From positions 14,074,934 to 14,138,933 of the forward strand of contig JAKGHH010000003.1 in assembly GCA_022828595.1 (NCBI GenBank): a stretch of 64,000 bases of DNA. Reading direction: 5' to 3'. The notes beneath the pieces are model-generated. The model was not told where the DNA came from. It saw nothing but the letters and a program-made list of their open reading frames with translations, and ran no database searches. Shown one piece after another: positions 47,301-57,145 of this stretch; position 1 is the first letter of the stretch; every line of letters begins with the position of its first letter. Source of the stretch: Nelumbo lutea (taxonomy: Eukaryota; Streptophyta; Magnoliopsida; Proteales; Nelumbonaceae). The position numbers and the translations under genes are program-made.

Positions 47301-50300
47301 CAGATACCGACGACTTGTGGGCAAACTGAACTACCTAACCATTACCAGACCAGACATCTCATTTGCAGTTAGTGTGGTAAGCCAGTTCATGCAAAAACCT
47401 CTGACTCCTCACTGGAATATGGTTCTGAGAATTGTGAAGTATCTAAAAGGGGCCCCGGGTCGTGGTCTGATATACAAGAGTGGGGGAAAACTTGAAATAG
47501 AAGGGTATTCTGATGCTGATTGGGCCGGTTCTATGTCTGATAGGCGGTCTACTATAGGATATTGCACATTTTTGGGAGGTAACCTGGTGACATGGAAAAG
47601 TAAGAAGCAGACGGTTGTGGCAAGAAGCAGTGTAGAGGCAGAATATAGGGCTATGGCGCATACCGCTTGTGAATTAGTGTGGCTAAGGAACCTTCTACAG
47701 GAAGTAGGGTACAACATTAACATTCTAATGAAGCTCTATTGTGATAATCAGGCTGCAGTTTATATCTCCTCTAATTCAGTGTTTCATGAAAGAACCAAGC
47801 ACATTGAGGTTGACTGTCACTTTGTGAGGGAGAAGGTGCTGAATGGAGAGCTAGACACTACACATGTTAATACAGGAAATCAGTGGGCTGACTTATTTAC
47901 AAAAGGCTTGAGTCGGGGAAGAGTGGACTACATATGTAACAAGCTGGGAGTATATGATATATACTCACCAGCTTGAGGGGTAGTGTTAGCGTAGGGGTAT
48001 TTCTGTCTTTATACCTTGATTGATGTTGCTGATTTGTAATGTTGTGTTGAAACATGTGCTCTTAACTTAAGTAAGGGCACATAGGTCTTTTCAGTTATGT
48101 TTTAATAATAATATAAATACTTACTGGCCGAATGGGAGAAGTCATGGTGACTCTTTCAGTTCGAACCAGAATTCTCTCTTCTCTCTTTCTCTCTTTCTCT
48201 CTTTCTCTCTTTCTCTATCACTCTTTCTTCTTCTACATAACTGAACTCAGTCAGGCCGAACTCTAAGGCAGACCTGAATTCTAACAGATTCTAATTGGTT
48301 CTTGAAATCAACGAAAAGGGGGTAAGATTCTTGGAGATGCATGAGATTTTTCATATTGCAGTCAATTTGGGAAGGAATATATGCAATTTTATTTAAATTT
48401 TTTCCGACAAGCAACAGGCCAGTGATCAGAAGATCAGAATTGCACATTGGGTAACATTAGACCACCGATAATATAGTATGTACTAGGGCTATAGCACTAC
48501 ATCAGATAATAAAAAATTCCTATATAGCAATGATCCGTAGCATAGATGGTTGTTCTTATTGGCAATCAAAGCCTGTGAGGTGTGGGAGATGTTTTTAGAG
48601 GTAATGGAGGTGAGATCTCTTGGGGTTTACTTAGGTCTAATTGGATGGAAATTGCTAGCTAGACAGAATTGCTGAGTTGGGTAAAAATGTAAAGCCCAAT
48701 GTGACCGTTCTTTTTTTATTGAGAATCTTTTCTTCCATTTTCTCTTGGCTTCTCTCTTCTGATCAGTTCAAAGGTTTCAGCTATTCTGATCTTGAAGGAA
48801 TTTATTAGAGATTGTGCATTCCTCCCACTTTGACAATCAACCCAGACACTCAAGCACTCCAAGACGAGATCTAGATTTCTTACTGAGGTTTGATGGAAGC
48901 TGTAGATCATCTCCCAACCAACCACTGGCAGCTGGCATTGAGGGAGTTATTTTAAACAGAGAGGGTTCTGTGACAACCAACCACTTTGGTGATGGGTCTA
49001 AGAACTGTTAGACCTCTACAGCTGAATTTTGTTCTCATTGAGGGGGATTCCAGAAATGTTATCAATTGGGCCTCCCACCCAGAAAAGGGTCCTTGGAGGT
49101 TGGGTCATTTCCTCAATGAGATCTTAGAAATAACATCTTCTCTGCATTGCGGCTTTAGATGGATTCCAAGGGAGTTGAACTCAATTATGGATCTTTTGGC
49201 TAAATCTGGGGTGGAAAGGATCTTTTTTATATAGTGCTAATAGTGTGCCTCCTTAAGTGGAGAGATTTTATAGTTGTGAGATCCTGATGGTTGTTTGTAC
49301 ATCTTCTCATGTACATCCCCCCTCATGGTTATTCTCCTTAAGATCATTTTTTCACAAGGCTAGATCATGCAACCACTAATGACTTCCCTTGTAAGAATGT
49401 GGCTCCCTCGTATCCTTTCAAAGGTCTCTTTCCTAGTGTGGACTGCTGCCTTGGGAAAATGCCTAACTAGGGACAGCCTTATCAGAAGAGGTTTACAAAT
49501 TGACATTGATCAGAGTGTGATGTATGGACTAAAAGATGAGTTAGCCAGTCATATGAAGAGCTGGAATATAGAAGGATTATCTGAAAAAGGGAAGGTGAAC
49601 TGGGGTACTATTTGAGCAGCAATACTTTAGAATATTTGGAGTGGGAAAAATTCAGACATATTCAAGGACAAGGATGCAATGAAGAGGAGTTAATGACTAA
49701 GACAAATTGACACTATTATTATCTTGGACATCTATACAAAAATAATGTTTGGAATGACATACAGTTTTTGTTTCGGGTTTTTGAAAACATGTTTAGAGAT
49801 CAGTGTATATAAGCTCGACACTATACTTGTAAACTTTATTGTACAGAATCTTTTTGTACATGGGTTTATTCTTTTGCTATTTGATTAACGAATATACTTC
49901 GAAAAAAATGGATAGGGAGAAACAGGTAAGTGAACTGCTTTCCCTACCACATTGACTCAGATCAGCAAGAGCTCATGGTTTTAGAAGATCAGGAGTTGAA
50001 GGAGATTCATAGGTTGTAGTTGACCGGATGATAGGAAACGAGGGAAGCCAATGAGGATTTATGTATGCCTTTATATCTTAAGAGATGCAAGATCCCTATA
50101 TTTAGGATGCAAGTCAAACCAGGTTAAGTCAGGTTGAGGTTGAAGCCCCAACCCCATGACTTCAAAAATTCTGACTTCAAAAATTTGGGTTGAACCTCCA
50201 ACCCAGACCTGAATCCACAAATAAAGCACATGCCTCCTTTCTTGTCCAGCATTGTTTAAGCTCTAATTCCTGAAAATTGGTCTTACGAAAGTGTCTATGC

Positions 50301-52556
50301 TACTTTTATAATTAAAATAACCCTAGAAATTCTGGCTTTTTCAAAAGCTCTATGGGACTCCTCACTTGTCCACCCCTTTTCCCTCTGAATAAAGCTTAAC
50401 TGTATTATTTTCCTCTTTTGAGAAATTAAAGCATTATGTACAAAGCAGTCGTTCCATTCTCATCCCACTAGAGTTTAACCATATAAAAAAGGGCAGACTA
50501 GTGCACCAGGCTCTCGCCAATGCGGGGTCTGGGAAGGGACAGATGTAGACCCATGTCTTGTAGTACAACAAGCATATAAGTAGACTATAAATAACTTATA
50601 GTACAAGCCCTTTGAATGCCTCCATTGCTACACATATCTTGCAGTACAAGCTCTAGGTATTCCTATTCTTGTCTAAATATCATTTGAGCTCTAATTCCTG
50701 AACCTTATCTTTGTTTAAATATCCATGTCAGTTCCTATGATTTTAACACTAGATTTGTCTCCTTGCAATGAATCACTACATTCCTAGGAACCCTAATTGT
50801 CTCTTGCCTGCCTTTAGTTGATCTAATTTTCATCATGACACTTGTATCTGAATGAAGTTGTGTTTCTGAGTGAACACACATAATTTACCTTTATGAGATG
50901 CTATTTATGAGTATTTTCTATGTGTGACCTTGAAAAAGAGAAGAAAAAAAACAATATATATGAAATGTTGTCTGAACCTTGTTCCTTTATTAAGGGGAAG
51001 AACATTTAGTTGATTGCATCTATACATGACATGTTAGATGCCTCCACTACATCTACGGTCGATGATACTTGTTCGGCAAGTTAATTGTCTAACTTCTGTC
51101 AAAATACAAGGAGGTTGATTTGGAAGTATGTTGTATATCTTATCCAAAAGAGTTAAGAGAAAAATAAACTGCAAATGGAAGGAAAAGGAAGGAAACTCTG
51201 TTCCCCTACCTATTACAACTTCCAGAGCCATGTACCTATTGAATATGTAAGGAATATAGAACCATATAATGTTTCCCACCTTAGGGAATCATAATTTGAC
51301 TTATTATGTTGTATTTCTTATCCAAAGGAATTAAGAGAAAAATAAACTACAAATGGAAGCAAATGGAAGGAAAAGGAAGGAAACTCTGTTCCCCTTACCT
51401 ATTACAACTTCCAGAGCCATGTACCTATTGAACATGTAAAGAATGTAGAACCACTTAAAAATGTTTCCCACCTTAGGGAATCACAATTTGACTTATTAGG
51501 TGATTGCAACCATAAAATGTATCGGGCTATCTTGTGTTGCCTATACGATTCTTATGGTTGATACTAGAAATTGGGTAGCTTATAGTCATACGTTGGTTTA
51601 ATAATTGGATTAGGAGATGTCCCTTGATGTCCCTTCTGGTTATACTCTAATCTAGCTTCATGTCTGTTGTATGTTCATTTCATACAATCTACATTGTATC
51701 AACAATGAATAATGTAAGACCTTTTAAAACTGTGTATATCTTGCTATCGTGGCGTATAATCCCAAAAGCAGGGTGAAGAGCCAAGTAAAACAAATTCGGA
51801 TTAGCTGAACGCTTTAGTTGTATAGCAGGCTGTGGAATCAATGATAACGTTCCACACCATCAATAAAATACATCGAGCCCACACTGACAGGTTGAATGAT
51901 TGTTGGCCCGACTGGTGTGGGGTGTTATTATTTGGTTCCACGGCCTGTTGAACAACTAAAGCATTTAGCTAATCCAATCTCAAAAAAAACTATATGTAGT
52001 TGTCTCTTTTCAGTCTATTGATTTCTCTTATGCTGCACTGCAGGCAGTTCTCTTGGAGCATCCACGTGTCTTATCTGCAAATGTGGGGAATGCATGGGAC
52101 CTTCCAGAAAATACATTTGGTGCAGCCTATGCAAAGTTCATGGGATCAAGAAACTTTTCCCCAGACGACCGGCCACCCGTACGCTTCATGGAGACTGAGG
52201 AGCTGGCATATGTGGCCATGCGGGCTCGTGAGGTGCATGACTTTTGGCATACCTTATTTGGCCTCCCTACTAACTTAATTGGTGAGACTGCTCTTAAGGT
52301 TATAGAGTTTGAGCAGATGCTCCTACCTATGTGCCTGCTATCCGTCATTGGGGGAACAGCAAGGTTCAATGAGAAGCAGAGGCCAATTTTCTACAACCAC
52401 TACTTCCCATGGGCAATACGTGCTGGAATGCAATGTACAGATTTGATGTGTATATACTATGAGCAGCATTTCCATGAGGATTTGGAGGATGTTCGGAGGA
52501 GATGGGGGATACTTCCCGTTCCTGCACCTCCTACTCCTAAACCAAATGCACCTTAA
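41303..52556 (+). CDS. COQ4: Ubiquinone biosynthesis protein COQ4 homologue, mitochondrial
   Basis: Two coding exons, 41303-41485 (61 codons) and 52044-52556 (170 codons plus TAA), give 231 residues, the usual plant length. The splice is phase 0 with AGA^GTATGT and TGCAG^GCA and restores the conserved ...[17 protein letters not shown]. Visible hallmark: the metal-binding HDxxH(x11)E signature at His126-Asp127, His130 and Glu142; also [19 protein letters not shown] and [12 protein letters not shown]4 sits on the matrix side of the inner mitochondrial membrane and is needed to assemble the coenzyme Q synthesis complex; work in other organisms also links it to a C1 ring-modification step. The start follows known plant homologues (MI-K...). 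The intron is about 10.6 kb and contains a full copia element (42786-48286), LINE fragments, a tandem duplication and a MITE. The coding sequence is intact. Confidence 0.93.
41486..42785. other. COQ4 intron, 5' part before the copia insertion
   Basis: Non-coding. Contains T-rich tracts and short open frames without domains. GATTC at 42781-42785 is the left copy of the copia target duplication. Confidence 0.5.
42786..43070 (+). repeat. 5' LTR of the intronic copia element
   Basis: 285 bp, TGTTCGCGTAGG...AATTCTAACA. Contains a short CTCTTT microsatellite near 42977-43000 that is shorter than in the 3' LTR. Confidence 0.92.
43702..47976 (+). pseudogene. Copia gag-pol polyprotein with four in-frame stops
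   Basis: A single frame from ATG 43702 to TGA 47974-47976. Order: gag ([20 protein letters not shown]; Gly/Arg-rich linker), zinc knuckle [14 protein letters not shown] (about 44557-44600), protease [11 protein letters not shown] (about 44840), pre-integrase HCRFGHPSL (about 45230), integrase (SDNGREY near 45590; [11 protein letters not shown] near 45690), RT ([30 protein letters not shown] near 47015), RNase H ([19 protein letters not shown] near 47505; ADLFTKGL near 47890). Stops are TAG at 45319, 45406, 46759 and 47086. The integrase's first catalytic Asp, expected in HSDVWG, is Tyr at 45400-45402. No frameshift was found. It cannot make a full polyprotein. Confidence 0.9.
47984..48286 (+). 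repeat. 3' LTR of the intronic copia element
   Basis: 303 bp, TGTTAGCGTAGG...AATTCTAACA. It is 18 bp longer than the 5' LTR, through extra CTCTTT units near 48177-48217. Confidence 0.92.
48850..49620 (+). pseudogene. LINE-derived RNase H-like and zf-RVT fragments in the COQ4 intron
   Basis: 48885-49235 encodes in pieces [17 protein letters not shown] then, after a frame change near 49010, [18 protein letters not shown] and [17 protein letters not shown], the pattern of the RNase H-like domain of plant LINEs. 49400-49520 encodes [18 protein letters not shown] and TRDSLIRRG, typical of the zf-RVT segment. In LINEs zf-RVT comes before RNase H, so the order is reversed, implying two separate insertions or a rearrangement. 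Not expected to be functional. Confidence 0.6.
49621..51126. other. COQ4 intron, gene-free part
   Basis: Non-coding intron. A small inverted pattern occurs at 50120-50200 (GGTTGAGGTTGAAGCCCC and GGGTTGAACCTCCAACCC), probably a transposon trace. Confidence 0.4.
51127..51490. repeat. Tandem duplication, period about 177 bp, in the COQ4 intron
   Basis: TATGTTGTATATCTTATCC at 51127 recurs as TATGTTGTATTTCTTATCC at 51304, and the following sequence (AAACTCTGTTCCCC, CCAGAGCCATGTACC, TTTCCCACCTTAGGGAATCA) is repeated in order. The second copy has a small extra GCAAATGGAAG insertion. Confidence 0.85.
51794..51978. mobile_element. Fold-back MITE, copy B, in the COQ4 intron
   Basis: Arms of about 60 bp: left ATTCGGATTAGCTGAACGC, complement of right ATTGGATTAGCTAAATGC, both continuing TTTAGTTGT, AGGC.GTGGAA and CCACACC. 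Related to 8132-8555, and lies only 66 bp before the splice acceptor of the second coding exon. Confidence 0.7.
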
Positions 52557-54228
52557 TCAGTTATCTGCCTATCTCTTTTTTAAGTGTTTAAGTTGTAATC
52601 TGTACCCTGTTGGGCCGGTTCTGTTCCACAACTCTGGACTTTGGGCTTGGTCTGTTAGCCCAATTGCTCAGTTGTATAATCATTGTTTTTCACATATTTA
52701 TTTAACATCCTAATCAAGAAATTATGGAAACTAAATCAATTAAGATGTTTTTTATGGATAGACCAATTAAGAGAAATTGCATCCTCAAATTGATTGATTG
52801 ATACGATGCTCTAAGGTCCTTTCTCTGCACTGACGGATTGGAATCCATCCCACAAGTCTCTAGAATGTTCTGTTTCTTTCCAATCAATTCTGAATCGAAT
52901 ACAAATTTTGCACCTGGTTTAGTTTTGCATCTATTTATTTGTAATTATCCGATGTAAAAATATAAAGTTAGTACTTTTTGTCTCATTTGCTACATTTTAC
53001 ACTTATTGGCAGTGCAAATTTTGTATAATTGATTACATCTCCTTCCATCTAGCTAAAGTCTCTCTCATATAAGCCCTTGTTTGGTATCACTTATTTTAAG
53101 TACTTAAAAAAAGTGATGAGACTATGTAATAAGTGGAAAATAAACGCTTATTCCTATTTGGAAAAAAATCAGGAATAAGTGCTTATTTTGAAAACAAGTG
53201 TTTAAAAAATAAACAATTCCTCGATTGTTTATTTTAAGTACTTAAATTTAAGTATTTATTTCTTTTTCATGGGACCCTAATACAAAATATATACAGTACA
53301 AATACATACAAAATAATATAAAATACAATGTTTTGCACTTCACATTTTTGTATTTGTACTCCTTCCAAATGGAGAAATCTCTATTTTCTTCTCCATTTGT
53401 GCATGGTCCTTGAGCAGCAGTGGGTGGTACCTATGACGGCAACAGGCGATTGGATAAACTTGGCTCTTAGTCTCTTAGGTATGTGGCTCTACTTGTGCTT
53501 TTCTTTGCTCATCATTCATTTATAGTCCGATTTGGACTATTTTTGAAGTTTTTCATGACAAACTAGATTTGCGGCATTTTTTGTGTAGATCTAGTTGTGG
53601 GAGTGAAAACTTCTTAGCATCTCGCCAATGACAATAGTCATGGCCATTTTAACAAGCCCGAATCTCCTGCCCATGAGAATCCTGTCCACGTTTATCGCAA
53701 TCATATATGGAGAGCATCTCATCCTCTGCATAATATTATGCAGGAGGAGATGTTCCCAATTCACGGGGGGTGGTGTATTGCGGATAGGCGTGGGCAAGAG
53801 ATCCGGAGTCCATTTTAACACTTGTATTTTGATTGTTTACCACTTTTGAATTTCTTTTTGCATATTTCACTGAAAAATATCCCATTATCTGATTTTTGTT
53901 TGGATCTTTTGGAATATTTCTCGAATAATAGTGCATTATTAGACTTTTGTTTGGATGCTCTTGCTTAATCTGATTTTTTTGGAATATTACTCCAATAATA
54001 TGTAGTTCCTATTTTTTTTGGTTCTTTCTTGCATAATATAGTGAATATTAATGCTTTACCCGATTTATATCTTCTATATTATTGCATAATATAGTGATTA
54101 ATATGCATTATCCTTTTTTTTGGATTTTTTGGAATATTAATTTGAATATGTAATTACAGAATTTTTATTGTTATTTATTGCATAAAACAGTTAGTAACTT
54201 ATTAGAGTGTTGTTAATGTGGTTTTGTA
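52557..54228. other. 3' flank of COQ4 and gene-free spacer
   Basis: The first part is the 3' untranslated region of COQ4. 53095-53260 holds TTAAGTACTTAA and AATAAGTGCTTATT palindromic words like a MITE relic. An 18-bp perfect palindrome, CTGCATAATATTATGCAG, lies at 53726-53743. No gene recognised. Confidence 0.4.
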
Positions 54229-54320
54229 TTGGTGTTAATTATTATTATTATTATTATTGATATTATTATTGTTATTATTGTTGTTGTTACTATTGATATT
54301 ATTATTGTCATTATTATGGC
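54229..54320. repeat. (ATT)n-type microsatellite
   Basis: Runs of ATT/GTT/GAT triplets give a low-complexity block of about 90 bp; the Ile-rich open frame here is an artefact of it. Confidence 0.85.
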
Positions 54321-54842
54321 AATAATACCACATGGGCCCATTTGTAATTTCACATGTGTTACATGCGGACCCATGTGTGTCTCAAAAGGGCAATGTAATA
54401 ATTTTCATGGAAATAAACAATATAATATTCAAAAACCAGCATTTATATGGATTTAATAATATATAGTGTTTGTTGGTCATCGTTCAAGTATCTATGGATA
54501 TAGTGGTGCAATTTTTTGTTCATATAAAACATATTAGGAAGTAGATTATCAATTCTAGTGTTTCATGTCTTCAAATGCATCTTCAAATGATCCATCTTAT
54601 GTAACGAGTGATGTGCTCAAATTAACTATTTTGTATTGGGCATTCACGTGTATTTTGCTAGTTGGTACGATTACATTGGATGTGATGTATATGTCCAAGT
54701 GAGATGCAATTTTATATGAATGGCAACAAACAATTGTAGTATTATGTTATTAGAGGATGCTTTATGTTGGATAGTATGTTTTAGTTATTTTGACCATGTT
54801 TTGTTAATTTTATAGTTATTCTAATGAAATCAAAGATTTGAA

Positions 54843-55066
54843 AGCAATTTTATAACAGTGCTTCCTAAAAATAGTTTTGTGAAAGTTGTGTTTTGAAAGT
54901 AGTCTAGGTAAACATATATTGTTTTATGCTTGGTAGAAGTTGCTTTATGAAAATTGCTTTTTAAAAGTACTTTTGAAAAATTATTTCTAAAAATCACTTC
55001 TTGCATGTACATCTTTGTAAAAGTACTTTTTGCAAGTTATATCGTAGAAGTGCTTTTTGTAAACTT
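54843..55066. repeat. Decayed array of the 14-bp GTRCTTTYRTAAAA unit
   Basis: Units such as GTGCTTCCTAAAA, ATTGCTTTTTAAAA, GTACTTTTGAAAA and GTGCTTTTTGTAAA follow each other with about 14-bp spacing, the same motif as 27973-28528 but much more diverged. No clear transposon ends were found around it. Confidence 0.6.
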
Positions 55067-55295
55067 GTTTTTAACAGTATTTATTATTTATTTATGTTAT
55101 TTTTTATTATTTATTAATATATTTCAATTTTAATGTTAGCATTTTTTATAATTTATTATTATCATTATTATACTATATGAAAATGTATTTATCCCCACTC
55201 CCTATAAACAACATTCCCCTATGAATTGGGAATCTCCCCCCAAACAATGACCCAAACTGAAATATTATGAATTTTAGGGTGGATTGAACTCAAAT

Positions 55296-55512
55296 TACTC
55301 CATATTATATATATATATATATAAATGGATGCTCTCTGCATCCAGGAAATGGAATCTACTCGTGCGAGTAGATCCCACGTGAAAGTAATTATTACACTAA
55401 TTTAATAATTTAATTATTATAGTAATTAATAATTTAATTATTACATTAATTAATAATTTATTATTACAATAATTAATAATTTAATTATTATAGTAATTTA
55501 ATAATTACTAAT
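55296..55512. repeat. (TA)n, paired hairpins and AT-rich palindromic repeats
   Basis: A (TA)n run (55308-55322) is followed by two neat stems, GGATGC/GCATCC (55327-55343) and ATCTACTCG/CGAGTAGAT (55354-55373, two-base loop), then several repeats of TAATTAATAATTTAATTATT (55385-55512) up to the gypsy LTR. Confidence 0.6.
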
Positions 55513-56483
55513 TGATGGAGCGCGATCCGGCCGGTCTTAGCTGTCCGCTGCCTTGCTTCCGAACGGGGTAGCAAGTAACCTGAAACGGAGGAGATGGGGA
55601 AGCTCCGGGGGGAACCCGGTGTAGAGTCTCCGAAGCTCAAGTTAGAATCCTTCAAAAGCAAGGTAATACCAGATAGCGCAAGGTTTGCATACCTCTGTTG
55701 TCGAAGGGCAGGGGGCTCTTATAGTCACTTTGTGCACTCGTCCCGGGGCCCTTGTCAGGTCAAGTATGATTACCTTTGTGCTTGTCAATTTGGCCGTCGT
55801 CCTTTCTGCTGAGACAGAACCGTCACTGCCTAATCGTCATCTAACTGGAGATGGCGGTGTCAGTGGCGGTGGCAGGTGGCCGTTTAGGGTGCTACCGCCA
55901 AACGTCAGATCCCAAGTCAGTCAGGCGCGGCGCCCTTGGGCACGAACTTCCTTAGTGTCAGGCATGGTACGACTTGTTTGGTTTTGGTGCCAAGTGATGT
56001 GAAGTGCTGAGCGAGGCGGTCTTGAGCTCGGAGGTATCTATAGGGCAGGTCAGTTCGGCGAAGTGTATCCCGAGCTGTTACAAGGAGGGTCAGTTCGGCG
56101 AAGTGTATCCCGAGCTGTTACAAGGGTCAGTTCGGCGAAGTGTATCCCGAGCTGTTACAAGGTGGGTCAGTTCGGCGAAGTGTAGCCCGAGCTGTTACAA
56201 GGTGGGTCAGTTCGGCGAAGTGTATCTCGAGCTGTTACAAGGTGGGTCAGTTGGGCGAAGTGTGTCCCGAGCTGTTACGAGGTGGGTCAGTTCGGCGAAG
56301 TGTATCCTGAGCTGTTACAAGGTGGGTCAGTTCGGCGAAGTGTGTCCCGAGCTGTTACAAGGTGGGTCAGTTCGGGCCCATGGTAGTGCCCTTGTTCCCG
56401 CCAAGACTTGGCCCCTTTTGCCAAGCTGTTGTTTCTGCCACGTGTCACGTAATAGAGAGGTCGGGCCAAATCTTCCTTCATCA
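55513..56483 (-). repeat. 3' LTR of the gypsy element (971 bp)
   Basis: Bounded by perfect TGATG...CATCA ends. On the minus strand an ACTATAAGAG box (about 55715-55724) marks the likely promoter, leaving roughly 180 bp of R/U5 to its end at 55513. The U3 part contains eight 40-bp tandem repeats. The open frames across these repeats are not coding. Confidence 0.85.
56048..56376. repeat. Eight tandem 40-bp repeats in the LTR
   Basis: Unit GGGTCAGTTCGGCGAAGTGT followed by ATCCCGAGCTGTTACAAGGT, eight copies and a partial ninth, with few substitutions and one short unit. GAGCTGTTAC occurs eight times. The units lie in U3, upstream of the LTR TATA box in element orientation, where tandem repeats often act as enhancers; that role is inference. 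Confidence 0.9.
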
Positions 56484-56498
56484 ATTGCCCCCCACTCC
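56484..56498 (-). promoter_or_regulatory. Polypurine tract of the gypsy element
   Basis: On the minus strand GGAGTGGGGGGCAAT lies directly before the 3' LTR, the expected plus-strand priming site. Its position fixes the LTR boundary and element orientation. Confidence 0.8.
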
Positions 56499-56689
56499 TT
56501 GCGCCGGGGGTCTTGCCATGGTGCGGGGAGTTTTTGCGAGGTAGCAGGTGGATTTGTCCCGTCCTTCGAACCTTCAATGCACGAGATGCTTTTGCTAGGG
56601 TTCTTTCGGTTTCCGAGAAGGCTGGAAACGTGCTTACTCAAGAACGCTGGTGGTTGTGACCGCGTGTTTTAAATTTCAAACCAATTCGC

Positions 56690-56965
56690 GCCGCTGGGAC
56701 GTGACAGCAGGTCATTTTAAAAGCGCGCCACTGCTGTACGTGCGCGGGCGACTGTCAGGGAGACGTGTGGCGTGTCAGTTTCGGAAAAGACGCGTGTCGA
56801 AGCGATGTCGGTTTCAAAAAGACGTGCGCTGACGTTTCGCTTTTTTCGGAAAGACGTGCGCCAATCACGTCTCGACCTTAAGGGTTGTGCGGTCGGTAAG
56901 AACGTGGGCCGTCGGATCGTCTTCAGTCTGCACGGTCGATTCTTGGTTACTGTAGCTATAAATAG
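56690..56965 (+). promoter_or_regulatory. Promoter of the antisense gene: ACGTG cluster, CCAAT and TATA box
   Basis: TATAAATA at 56957-56964 lies 182 bp before the antisense start codon. Within 260 bp upstream there are six ACGTG cores (56699, 56738, 56763, 56822, 56854, 56902), one CACGT (56866) and a CCAAT (56861), i.e. G-box/ABRE-like density. The region is GC-rich, unlike the AT-rich flanks of the element. Activity is inferred from motifs only. Confidence 0.6.
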
Positions 56966-57145
56966 TGGGGGACCCCGGTTGGTTTGTCACTTCTGCGGTT
57001 TGTCTACTGAGTTCGCGTCCAACCTTTCAACTCGCGTCCAAGTCTTTTCCAGCTCGCGTCAAGGCTGGTTATACAGTCTTCACGGTTCTTTGGCTTGTTC
57101 TTCAAACTTTCCGGTGAGTACTTTCTTGAATCTATCTTTTCCCCA

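Larger units (their letters stand above)
42786..48286 (+). mobile_element. Complete Ty1/copia retrotransposon (5,501 bp) in the COQ4 intron
   Basis: LTRs at 42786-43070 and 47984-48286 are nearly identical; GATTC flanks both sides (42781-42785, 48287-48291). TGGTATCAAAGT (43071-43082) is a primer site close to initiator tRNA-Met, and CTTGAGGGGTAG (47972-47983) the polypurine tract. One gag-pol frame fills the middle, in the same direction as COQ4. Four substitutions outside the microsatellite separate the LTRs, so the insertion is fairly young, although the frame already has four stop codons. Confidence 0.95.

Noticed and set aside
48814..49234. Host RNase H-domain gene inside the COQ4 intron
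   Set aside because: Frame is broken and the fragments match LINE RNase H-like tails, with zf-RVT sequence nearby.
53726..53743. 18-bp palindrome as a protein-binding operator
   Set aside because: Perfect but AT-rich and isolated in decayed DNA; more likely part of an old fold-back element. No gene nearby to control.
56048..56376. CRISPR-like regularly spaced repeats
   Set aside because: Units are directly adjacent with no unique spacers, in a plant retrotransposon LTR.
56004..56672. 222-codon open frame with repeated Cys/Tyr motifs
   Set aside because: It reads through the 40-bp LTR repeats; because 40 is not a multiple of 3 the peptide cycles through three frames, which no real protein repeat would do.
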